A stretch of DNA of 6,122 nt from W11650 sp963545585 (lineage in GTDB: Bacteria; Bacillota; Clostridia; Lachnospirales; Vallitaleaceae), in NCBI GenBank assembly GCA_963545585.1, contig CAUUKX010000112.1, forward strand, positions 1 to 6,122, written 5' to 3'. The translations under genes and the position numbers were made by a program. Below are positions 1-4,984 of the stretch, piece by piece (positions within the stretch are counted from its first letter, which is position 1; each line of letters opens with the position of its first letter). The notes under the pieces were generated by a model. That model was not told the origin of the DNA. It saw only the letters and a program-made list of their open reading frames with translations, and searched no databases.

Positions 1-55
1 AACCTGTGACCCCCTGCTTGTAAGGCAGGTGCTCTCCCAGCTGAGCTAAGCGCCC
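1..55 (-). tRNA. tRNA-Val (anticodon TAC), 3' end cut off by the window
   Basis: Read on the minus strand, the sequence begins GGGCGCTTAGCTCAGC, a standard acceptor strand followed by a D-arm. The anticodon stem CCTGC/GCAGG encloses the loop CTTACAA, giving anticodon TAC (valine). The variable loop and the start of the T-arm (GTCACAGGTT) follow, and the window then ends, so the T-loop, acceptor 3' strand and any encoded CCA are not visible. It lies 40 nt downstream of tRNA-Asp with no promoter between them, so the two are very probably co-transcribed. Confidence 0.95.
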
Positions 56-95
56 TTAAAAAACTCTGGGATTAATAAGAAAAACTTCTTATTCA

Positions 96-169
96 CGACC
101 CAAAGGGGACTCGAACCCCTGACCTCCGCCGTGACAGGGCGGCGTTCTAACCAACTGAACCATTGGGCC
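96..169 (-). tRNA. tRNA-Asp (anticodon GTC)
   Basis: This is a complete 74-nt tRNA on the minus strand. Acceptor strands GGCCCAA and TTGGGTC pair fully and are followed by discriminator G. The D-arm is present (GGTTCAGTTGGTTAGAAC). The anticodon stem CCGCC/GGCGG encloses loop CTGTCAC, giving GTC (aspartate). The T-arm AGGGG-TTCGAGT-CCCCT is canonical. The bases after the discriminator read TGA, so CCA is not encoded and must be added after transcription. It is the first gene after a consensus promoter at 206-234 and precedes tRNA-Val. Confidence 0.97.
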
Positions 170-205
170 TCTTTTGCTAACCTCTTCGGTCAAGCAACAT
201 AGCAA

Positions 206-234
206 ATTATACTAAAAAACCTATGACTTGTCAA
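206..234 (-). promoter_or_regulatory. Consensus sigma-70/SigA promoter of the tRNA operon
   Basis: On the minus strand the -35 box is TTGACA (229-234) and the -10 box is TATAAT (206-211), separated by exactly 17 nt. All twelve positions match the housekeeping consensus. Transcription should start near 199-200, about 30 nt before tRNA-Asp. A perfect promoter suits a stable-RNA operon. The surrounding sequence (about 200-310) is very A+T rich, as expected for an upstream promoter element. Confidence 0.93.
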
Positions 235-344
235 GAAAAACTTTTACTTTTTTGAATTTAATGTATTTTGAATTTTTTATTAATATTTCTTTTAAATTTC
301 TTGTGCCGACAAATCACTGCCACCACTTATTTAACGCCCATTTG

Positions 345-504
345 AGTAATTCAACTTTATTCCGCCCGGGCGGCGGTCTGCCCTGATCGGATTCCGCACT
401 TTTTACCCACACGAGCGGTCTGCCCTGATCGAAACGCTCCGCATTTCTGCCCGGCAGACGGTCTGCCGCAAAAGACCATTTTGCCGACCAGAGAAAAGTT
501 GAGT
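345..504. repeat. Intergenic repeat-rich element with imperfect inverted ends
   Basis: No convincing gene lies between the tRNA promoter and prsA, and this stretch fills much of the gap. Its edges carry inverted TTCAACTTT (350-358) and AAAGTTGAGT (495-504). Inside, a unit beginning CGGTCTGCC occurs three times, at 374, 416 and 459. The first two share 17 identical bases (373-389 and 415-431), with a period of 42-43 bp. A near-palindrome CGGCAGAC/GGTCTGCCG spans 452-468. Open frames across it have no plausible ribosome binding site and a low-complexity, Arg/Gly/Pro-rich translation, so I treat it as non-coding. It is G+C rich compared with the A+T-rich flank at 230-310. Relation to the element at 1813-1967 is suggested only by the similar edge motif. 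Confidence 0.55.
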
Positions 505-507
505 AAG

Positions 508-550
508 CAATCCGCCGAAATACAGAATATTCTCCCATTTCGGCGGATTG
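508..550 (-). terminator. Strong hairpin downstream of prsA, possible terminator
   Basis: A perfect 14-bp inverted repeat (508-521 and 537-550; CAATCCGCCGAAAT with its complement) encloses a 15-nt loop that itself contains the palindrome AGAATATTCT. It starts 37 nt after the prsA stop codon and uses the same stem core (CCGCCGAA/TTCGGCGG) as the rpsR terminator in this window. The bases after the stem on the minus strand are CTTACTCAACTTTTC, not an immediate T-run, so termination is plausible but not assured. It could instead be an RNA 3'-end stabiliser or part of the adjacent repeat element. Confidence 0.45.
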
Positions 551-587
551 TCAAAGCCTTCCCTAAATCCCCGGCAAACGGCCGAAT

Positions 588-1784
588 CTATTCGACCGGC
601 ACGGTATAGCTTAAACTCAAATCAGCAAAAGCCTCTTCATCAAACTCAATATTGTAATTTTTCTTCATTTCCTCGTACTTCTTCTGAAATTCTTCCATCT
701 TCAGTTCGTCCTCATACTGGGAAATAATCTGTTTCCGCAATTCTTTCGCCTGCTCAACCTGTTCCGGTGTTGAAGCCATCTCTTCTTCCAATTTAATAAT
801 ATGATAGCCAAAAGTCGTTTCCACTAAACCGCTGATTTCACCCGGCTTTAACGCAAACGCAGTATCCTCAAACTCTTTCACCATTTTGCCGCGGCCAAAA
901 GTATATTCGCCGCCGTTCTCCTTGCTGCCCGGATCGTCGGTGTAGGTCTTAGCCAGCTCCGCAAAGTCTTCCCCAGCCTTGGCTTTGGCCAAAATTTCTT
1001 CCGCTTTCTTCTTGGCTTCCGCTTTCTGCTCCTCTGACAGCGGCTTCCGGTCTGCGTCCAAAGTACTGATCAAAATATGTCTGGCTCTGACTTCATCATA
1101 ATAATGCTCCTCTCCAGTCGCCTCTAACTTCTGATAAGTACTGTCCGCTTCATATTTTTCCTTGAGCTTAGCCTGATCAACCGGATAATCCTTCATTTCA
1201 TCTTGAAAAACCTTACCGCCCAATGCCTGTGATTGCAAAAAGCGCTCAAAAATCTCTCTGTTAAATCCGTAATAATCCTTTATCTTCTGCGGCAGGGATT
1301 CTAAAATCGCATCAATATCGGAAAACGCCTCGGTCTTTTCTTCCTCAGTTAAAGTAATATTCCGTTTTTTGGCTTCTTCGTTTAAAATCGCCACATATGC
1401 CAGCGTATCTTTCATCCGCTCTAACTGCAAGGCCTCAAAGGTTTTCCCTTCCTGCACCTCATTCACCCAAATCGTTGCTCCCCCCAGTCTTTCCACGTTC
1501 ATCTTGGTGGTGTAGACATAAACATTGGCTTCCGCCTTGGTCATCTGATAATCACCGACCGTTAAAACCACCTTATCATTCGGCAGCTTTCCCGGCTCAG
1601 GGGTCTTGGTGTCTTGCTTGTCTTTCTCCTGCTTGTCTTTCTCCTGCTCTGCCTGATTTTCCTGTTTGATGTCTTCTTTTGTTTCATTTCCTTCTTTTGT
1701 TCTATTTTCTTCTTTTTTTCCGCATCCCGCTAAAATACTGACTGCTAACACTAACACCAGTGCCAGACTCATCCACTTTTTCAT
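588..1784 (-). CDS. prsA: PrsA-like lipoprotein peptidyl-prolyl cis-trans isomerase (parvulin type)
   Basis: This 398-residue protein is probably a membrane-anchored foldase that helps secreted proteins fold outside the cell. Residues 1-20 form a lipoprotein signal peptide (MKK, hydrophobic core, lipobox LAGC) with the lipidated cysteine at position 21. A charged Lys/Glu/Gln linker follows (about 22-68), including a duplicated EKDKQ unit. Residues about 72-225 match the SurA-like N-terminal chaperone region in layout. Residues about 232-332 are a rotamase domain with RARHILIS, a GGEYTFGRGKM motif, the FEDTAFALKPGEISG stretch and FGYHIIKL. An acidic, helical tail closes the protein. The start at 1784 is chosen because AAAGGAG lies 6 nt upstream and because this start puts the signal peptide at the N-terminus. 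The frame stays open 46 codons further upstream only because it reads through a palindromic element. It lies 197 nt after the epimerase gene and may be co-transcribed with it. The exact symbol is inferred from domain layout. Confidence 0.9.
   Translation of the reverse strand: MKKWMSLALVLVLAVSILAGCGKKEENRTKEGNETKEDIKQENQAEQEKDKQEKDKQDTKTPEPGKLPNDKVVLTVGDYQMTKAEANVYVYTTKMNVERLGGATIWVNEVQEGKTFEALQLERMKDTLAYVAILNEEAKKRNITLTEEEKTEAFSDIDAILESLPQKIKDYYGFNREIFERFLQSQALGGKVFQDEMKDYPVDQAKLKEKYEADSTYQKLEATGEEHYYDEVRARHILISTLDADRKPLSEEQKAEAKKKAEEILAKAKAGEDFAELAKTYTDDPGSKENGGEYTFGRGKMVKEFEDTAFALKPGEISGLVETTFGYHIIKLEEEMASTPEQVEQAKELRKQIISQYEDELKMEEFQKKYEEMKKNYNIEFDEEAFADLSLSYTVPVE
1616..1645. repeat. Two tandem 15-bp units inside prsA
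   Basis: The unit GCTTGTCTTTCTCCT occurs twice without interruption (1616-1630 and 1631-1645) and the next three bases begin a third copy. On the coding strand it encodes the repeated EKDKQ of the lipoprotein linker. The unit length is a multiple of three, so a change in copy number would alter linker length without breaking the frame. Confidence 0.85.
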
Positions 1785-1812
1785 CTTTTGCTCCTTTACT
1801 TTCTTTGTTTTT

Positions 1813-1967
1813 AACTCAACTTTCCCATAGTCTTTTTTGGCTCTGTCCCGCTCAGAGAGCGGGTGCATGGACTCCACTCTCGCAATTTGCTTTGCAAATC
1901 GCATTCCGTTCCCGCCATGCAACGAGCCTAAAAAAGACTGTTCTGACGAACATGGGAAAGTTGAGTT
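1813..1967. repeat. 155-bp palindromic intergenic element (MITE/REPIN-like)
   Basis: The outer 16 bp are a perfect inverted repeat: AACTCAACTTTCCCAT at 1813-1828 and its complement at 1952-1967. The next 15 bp (1829-1843, AGTCTTTTTTGGCTC) pair with 1924-1939 apart from one bulged T at 1929. A small hairpin GTTC-TGAC-GAAC (1940-1951) protrudes between the two stem blocks on one side. The core holds a 7-bp hairpin CCCGCTC-AGA-GAGCGGG (1845-1861). It also holds GCATGG (1864-1869) pairing with CCATGC (1915-1920), with an ATTTGC-TTT-GCAAAT hairpin inside that arm. The element fills nearly the whole gap between the epimerase and prsA. It encodes no convincing protein and carries no transposase. Neither side ends in a clean T-run, so it does not look like an intrinsic terminator. 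I infer a non-autonomous mobile repeat that folds as RNA when read through. Confidence 0.8.
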
Positions 1968-1981
1968 TTTGGTTATTGTTC

Positions 1982-2926
1982 CTATGCCATATCCTCCGAG
2001 GACAATTTTGTCACCACCCGGATTTCTTCCCCGGCCGGCAAATCAATTCCATCCTTTTGCCAGGAAGGTAAATTAATGCCGTTGTTCCGGCAGGTCTGCG
2101 GCTCCGTACAAAGGATTTCGCCGTTTGCACCGCTGTTCCAGACCACAAAATAATGGAAAATATCATCGACTTCATAAACCGTCTGCGCCTTGTAGGCTGG
2201 ATAGGTGATGATTGCTCCCCGAAAGCCGAAACTTTTCATCTGGTAAACATTATCCAGTACCTCAGTTAGCGGTGAAAAACCGCTCTCGGCCGCCATCGCC
2301 GCAATTTGATCGCCGGCCACATAGCTTTCCGTACCCAAAAGCCGGTCATTTAGCTGCACCCGGGCTTTAATCGACAAACGGACATTCATTTCCGCCGACT
2401 GCTGCCGATCCGGCATCAGCGGGAAGGCGGTATGATACGCCAGCATTACCGGCATCGTTTGCTTGCTTTGATTGGTAATGGTCAGCGTCGTCTTTAAGCC
2501 CTGTCCGGTCAGCTCATAAGCCTTACAAATCCTCATTTTATGCGGAAAATAAATAAAATTAGCGTCATTTTCATCAAAAACATATTCCAAAATGACTTCC
2601 GCTCTTTCCGGTGTATGCCGCTCCGCAGCCACCCCATAATCCGCCGTCATAAAGAAGCCGTGAATATGGTTGTTCCGTGCCAGTTCATTGACCGGCAGCC
2701 GATACTGGCGGCCATCATAAAGAAAACTTCCGCCGTCAATTCGGTTGGGCGGGAACAGAAACGGCATGCCATATGTCGTCGGCCAGCTTTTCAGTGCTTG
2801 CCGGTCATGACTTCCCTTTAAAATCTCTCTCTGCTGCTGATGATCATAAAAATAAATCACATTTCCGCCCAGCTCCGGCAGAATATGCGCTTCATACTTT
2901 CCCACTTTTAACGTAATATATTCCAT
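1982..2926 (-). CDS. Aldose 1-epimerase family protein (galactose mutarotase-like)
   Basis: This cytoplasmic protein of 314 residues belongs to the galactose mutarotase-like beta-sandwich fold and probably interconverts the alpha and beta anomers of an aldose. The expected active-site landmarks are all visible and in order: NRI (61-63), NNHIHG with His87 and His89 (85-90), AYHTAFPL with His165 (163-170), and the C-terminal CTEPQTC containing Glu275, the usual catalytic base position. In known mutarotases two histidines and this glutamate do the chemistry, so an active enzyme is likely. The substrate cannot be read from sequence; the family includes LacX-like proteins of uncertain sugar preference, so I give no gene symbol. 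The start at 2926 is preceded by AAAGGGG four bases upstream. A TTG codon 150 nt further upstream keeps the frame open, but that extension resembles no part of the family. A promoter lies at 3112-3140, leaving a leader of roughly 180 nt. Confidence 0.88.
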   Translation of the reverse strand: MEYITLKVGKYEAHILPELGGNVIYFYDHQQQREILKGSHDRQALKSWPTTYGMPFLFPPNRIDGGSFLYDGRQYRLPVNELARNNHIHGFFMTADYGVAAERHTPERAEVILEYVFDENDANFIYFPHKMRICKAYELTGQGLKTTLTITNQSKQTMPVMLAYHTAFPLMPDRQQSAEMNVRLSIKARVQLNDRLLGTESYVAGDQIAAMAAESGFSPLTEVLDNVYQMKSFGFRGAIITYPAYKAQTVYEVDDIFHYFVVWNSGANGEILCTEPQTCRNNGINLPSWQKDGIDLPAGEEIRVVTKLSSEDMA

Positions 2927-3072
2927 AAATCCCCTTTCATCCTGCCGGACAGCCCTACTTGCCGCTGGTATGGAAACAGGCAAAACACCAAAATCCCGGC
3001 CATCAAAGCACCGGAAAAGCCTACCGCTTTCCCTGCCCGGCCGAAATACGCACCCTATTCCCTCAAAAGTCC

Positions 3073-3282
3073 TCAACAGCCGGACACGCTTCTTAGCTGG
3101 TTACTTGCTTTATCATACACAAGCAAGTTCAAAAAATCAAGGGAGTTTCCAATTAAAATATCGTTAGAATCAGAAACAAAGCTCTCAGAAGCAAGGTCTT
3201 CCAGCAAGGCTGCAAACGCAAGCTCTGCATTTCCGGGCGGTACAATTTCTCCGAGAGTTCTTATTCCATAGAGAATTCCACA
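3073..3282 (-). pseudogene. Start-less, protein-like open frame (possible gene remnant or repeat-derived frame)
   Basis: Sixty-nine codons are open between a TAA (3283-3285) and a TGA (3073-3075). The translation looks protein-like, with stretches such as LGEIVPPGNAELAFAALLED and SNDILIGNSLDFLNLLVYDK. There is no ATG or GTG near the beginning; the first possible start is an internal TTG, and no ribosome binding site is visible. The frame overlaps the promoter of the epimerase gene. I do not recognise the product. It may be a decayed gene fragment, or the translation of an intergenic repeat whose other frame (ATG at 3281-3283, 32 codons, Cys/Arg rich) is also open. Function is unknown and real expression is doubtful. 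Confidence 0.3.
3112..3140 (-). promoter_or_regulatory. Probable promoter of the epimerase (and prsA) transcript
   Basis: On the minus strand the -35 box is TTGATT (3135-3140) and the -10 box is TATGAT (3112-3117), with a 17-nt spacer. They match the housekeeping consensus at 4/6 and 5/6 positions. Transcription would begin near 3105, downstream of the rpsR terminator. No comparable promoter is visible directly before prsA, so both genes may depend on this one. Confidence 0.6.
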
Positions 3283-3315
3283 TTATGTCTATTATGCCCT
3301 TTCATTCCCCACCGA

Positions 3316-3342
3316 AGAAAAAACCGCCGAAGTTCGGCGGTT
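3316..3342 (-). terminator. Intrinsic terminator of the rpsF-ssb-rpsR operon
   Basis: On the minus strand AACCGCCG-AACTT-CGGCGGTT forms an 8-bp stem (up to 10 bp with A-T closing pairs), beginning five bases after the rpsR stop codon. It runs directly into six T residues (3318-3323) followed by CTTC. This is a textbook Rho-independent terminator. Confidence 0.93.
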
Positions 3343-3347
3343 CCTTA

Positions 3348-3584
3348 TTAATCTTCAATATACGGCAACAGAGCCACATGCCTTGCTCTTTTGATCGCCG
3401 TGGTCAAAGCTCTTTGATCCTTGGCGCATACGCCGGTGATGCGGCGAGGTAAAATCTTGCCGCGCTCGGAAATGAAGCGGCGCAATTTATTCACATCTTT
3501 ATAGCTTAATTTCTCGCCGTTTTCTTCACAAAAAGAACAAGTCTTTTTCTTCATCGGTCTTTGCTGCTTTTTCTGAAAAGCCAT
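3348..3584 (-). CDS. rpsR: Small ribosomal subunit protein bS18
   Basis: This 78-residue protein has the full S18 signature: the YKDVNKLRRFISERGKILPRRITG core (28-51) and the KRARHVALLPY tail. In the 30S subunit, S18 sits on the platform as a partner of S6 and contacts 16S rRNA. Three cysteines (C16 and C19 as CSFC, and C53 in GVCAKDQR) belong to the zinc-ribbon version of the family. The position three residues after C53, often histidine in relatives, is Asp56 here. The start has GGAGGAG six bases upstream. The gene begins 20 nt after the ssb stop and ends just before a strong terminator, so it is the last gene of the operon with rpsF and ssb. Confidence 0.97.
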   Translation of the reverse strand: MAFQKKQQRPMKKKTCSFCEENGEKLSYKDVNKLRRFISERGKILPRRITGVCAKDQRALTTAIKRARHVALLPYIED

Positions 3585-3604
3585 CGTTTGCTCCTCCTTC
3601 TAAT

Positions 3605-4048
3605 TTAGAAAGGAATATCATCATCATCGAAGTCGTCTCCGATCGGCGCAAAACCGTCATCGGCCGGAGTGGCCGACTGCGGCCTTGAACTCGGGCGGGA
3701 AAATCCGCTGTCCTGATTTCCTTCAAAGCTTTTTTTACTTTCGGCAAAATGCTGCTCCTCGGCAATGATATCGGTGGTATAACGGGTAATCCCGTCTTTT
3801 TCATAGCTGCCTGTCTGCAAGCGTCCGACCACTACGACCTTCATGCCTTTTTTAAAGTATTTTTCCGTAAACTCAGCCGCTTTGCCAAAAGCGACAATAT
3901 TTAAAAAATCTGCCTCCGGATCTCCGTCCCGGCGAAACCGCCTGTCTACTGCCAGTGAATATCTGGCCACCGCGATCGAGTTCGCCCCTTGGGAATACCG
4001 CATTTCCGGATCTCTGGTTAATCTGCCCATTAATATGACTTTATTCAT
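3605..4048 (-). CDS. ssb: Single-stranded DNA-binding protein
   Basis: This 147-residue protein coats single-stranded DNA during replication, recombination and repair. Residues 1-105 form the OB-fold, starting with the characteristic MNKVILMGRLTRDPEMRY and including the SLAVDR, DFLNIVAFGKAAE and VVVGRLQTGSYEKDG segments. Residues about 106-138 are a flexible Ser/Pro/Gln-rich linker. The last residues, DDDDIPF, are the acidic tip through which SSB recruits replication and repair partners. Its place between rpsF and rpsR is the usual arrangement in Bacillota. The ATG at 4048 lies five bases after the rpsF stop, and its AAGGAG ribosome binding site sits inside the last rpsF codons, so translation of ssb is probably coupled to rpsF. 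Confidence 0.97.
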   Translation of the reverse strand: MNKVILMGRLTRDPEMRYSQGANSIAVARYSLAVDRRFRRDGDPEADFLNIVAFGKAAEFTEKYFKKGMKVVVVGRLQTGSYEKDGITRYTTDIIAEEQHFAESKKSFEGNQDSGFSRPSSRPQSATPADDGFAPIGDDFDDDDIPF

Positions 4049-4053
4049 ACCCC

Positions 4054-4341
4054 TTATTCTCCTTCCTTCACAATTAAATAGCGAAGAATAGGCTCAAGGA
4101 TACGGACACGGGATTCGATTTCCGCAGGCGCTGATGATTCCGCTTCAAAATGAATGAAGTAATAAAATCCTTCATGCATCTTTTGAATCTCATACGCCAA
4201 ACGTTTCTTTCCCCAGTCCTCAACTTCTCCAATCTTGCCGTTAAATCTTTCAACAATGCCTTTTACTGCCTGCAACGCATTGTCTCTTTCTTCATCCGAT
4301 AAACGGCCGTTGATGACAAGAGCTAATTCGTATTTATTCAT
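4054..4341 (-). CDS. rpsF: Small ribosomal subunit protein bS6
   Basis: This 95-residue protein matches S6 in length and motifs: MNKYELALVING at the start, GKIGEVEDWGKKRLAYEIQK in the middle, and ESRVRILEPILRYLIVK at the end. S6 binds S18 and rRNA on the 30S platform. The start is certain: TAAGGAGG lies six bases upstream of the ATG. It is the first gene of an operon with ssb and rpsR. A long structured leader precedes it, with a promoter about 320 nt upstream, and the Shine-Dalgarno can be paired in a hairpin. This fits the known feedback by the S6:S18 complex on its own mRNA. Confidence 0.97.
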   Translation of the reverse strand: MNKYELALVINGRLSDEERDNALQAVKGIVERFNGKIGEVEDWGKKRLAYEIQKMHEGFYYFIHFEAESSAPAEIESRVRILEPILRYLIVKEGE

Positions 4342-4347
4342 TTTACA

Positions 4348-4384
4348 CCTCCTTACGGTCTGCGGCCCCTAATAGGAGCAAGGA
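4348..4384 (-). promoter_or_regulatory. Putative S6:S18 autoregulatory leader hairpin covering the rpsF Shine-Dalgarno
   Basis: On the minus strand TCCTTGC (4378-4384) can pair with GTAAGGA (4350-4356), seven pairs including one G-U, which hides most of the rpsF Shine-Dalgarno AAGGAGG. Inside, TCC-TATTA-GGG forms a small hairpin. A ten-base 3' bulge, GCCGCAGACC (4357-4366), remains and contains CCG. Published rpsF leaders bound by the S6:S18 complex have a CCG in a bulge next to a hairpin, imitating the rRNA site. The position and form agree with that model, but I cannot align it to the consensus, so assignment is tentative. Confidence 0.5.
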
Positions 4385-4490
4385 CAAGTTACTGCCGATT
4401 GTATGCCATCTTCCGGCTGGCCTGCTGTACTTATTTCCACGATCAGCACCGATTCTGTCCGGTTAAGGCAAACAACATCCAAACTGCTCT

Positions 4491-4550
4491 AAAAAGTGCG
4501 CAAGCATAAATGAATGCAACCGCACAGCGGGTCTATTCATTTTGCGGCGC
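4491..4550 (-). terminator. Terminator-like hairpin within the rpsF leader (possible attenuator)
   Basis: In the minus-strand RNA, AATGAAT (4535-4541) pairs with ATTCATT (4509-4515). Inside are CCGC/GCGG (4520-4523 with 4527-4530), and outside GCG..CAA (4542-4550) pairs with TTGCGC (4498-4503) around a CCG bulge. The stem is followed by ACTTTTT (4491-4497). It lies about 100 nt after the predicted start of transcription and 150 nt before rpsF, so it could cut transcription short. It may also be one arm of a repeat element inserted in the leader. Confidence 0.4.
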
Positions 4551-4553
4551 TTC

Positions 4554-4634
4554 ACCGGCAGACCATCGTTTTGTGTAACAAAATCCGATGTCCTAAAAGG
4601 ACTGCGGCAAATGCAAAACATTTGGTCTGCTGGT
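4554..4634. repeat. Cloverleaf-like folded segment in the rpsF leader
   Basis: ACCGGCAGACCA (4554-4565) and TGGTCTGCTGGT (4623-4634) pair along 12 positions, with one G-U on plus-strand RNA or one A-C mismatch on the transcribed minus strand. Between them lie three hairpins: TTTTG-TTACA-CAAAA, extended by ATCG/CGAT; GTCCT-TTT-AGGAC; and AAATG-TTTTG-CATTT, all given in minus-strand sense. The result is a closing stem with three arms. It matches no riboswitch or tRNA I recognise. The palindromic layout resembles the element at 1813-1967 in style. Confidence 0.55.
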
Positions 4635-4659
4635 AAACAGTGTAGAGTTCAACTTGTGA

Positions 4660-4688
4660 ATTATACCATAGCTAATTTTAAATTGCAA
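4660..4688 (-). promoter_or_regulatory. Promoter of the rpsF-ssb-rpsR operon
   Basis: On the minus strand the -10 box is a perfect TATAAT (4660-4665), preceded by TGG, which makes an extended -10 (TGnTATAAT). The -35 box is TTGCAA (4683-4688; four of six consensus bases) with a 17-nt spacer. Transcription should begin near 4653, giving a leader of about 310 nt before rpsF. Confidence 0.75.
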
Positions 4689-4984
4689 GATGCAAATAAT
4701 TTATCCTTTTGCCTAAATTTTAACATTCTTCTGCCTTTCCGCCATTTGAGCTGACTTAAAGTTTAAAAATTACCTCATTCTCCCTTTCCTGCGCAACAAA
4801 ATATTTTCCCTTTTCCTCTCAGAAAAGCAAAAACACGGCTCAATTTTTCCATGCTGGCTGTGAAAACCCCAGACAAGGAAAAATCAAATTACGGAATAGC
4901 TATCCTTACTCTCAGTCTACCACACTTTTTTCAAAAAGTCGTCCACAATTTGTGGAATTTAAGAAAAAATTTTAAAAAAAATCA
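4689..4984. other. A+T-rich intergenic spacer without a recognisable gene
   Basis: The spacer lies between the Rpn terminator and the rpsF promoter. Frames here are short, lack ribosome binding sites and have no recognisable products. Visible structures are a small hairpin ACTTTTT/AAAAAGT (4924-4939) and the dyad TCCACAA-T-TTGTGGA (4942-4956), whose role is unknown. Long A-runs follow at 4962-4980. Confidence 0.6.

Noticed and set aside
314..554. Two minus-strand frames of 65-74 codons over the repeat-rich region
   Set aside because: Their translations follow the DNA repeat units, neither has a ribosome binding site, and they overlap the strong hairpin at 508-550.
526..554. TTGACA (549-554) with AATATT 17 nt downstream as a promoter on the minus strand
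   Set aside because: The -10 box matches only four of six bases and the whole site lies inside the arms of the 14-bp inverted repeat; the perfect promoter at 206-234 serves the tRNAs.
588..1922. 444-residue version of the PrsA-like protein
   Set aside because: The first 46 codons come from the palindromic element and precede a complete signal peptide with its own AAAGGAG site.
1982..3076. 364-residue version of the epimerase
   Set aside because: It needs a TTG start without a ribosome binding site, and the extra 50 residues do not belong to the family fold.
4542..4754. Plus-strand frame of 70 codons across the rpsF leader and promoter
   Set aside because: It runs antisense through the promoter and folded leader, has no ribosome binding site and matches no protein I recognise.
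4775..4852. Minus-strand frame of 25 codons in the spacer before rpsF
   Set aside because: No ribosome binding site before the ATG, and a biased A/G-rich composition typical of the spacer.
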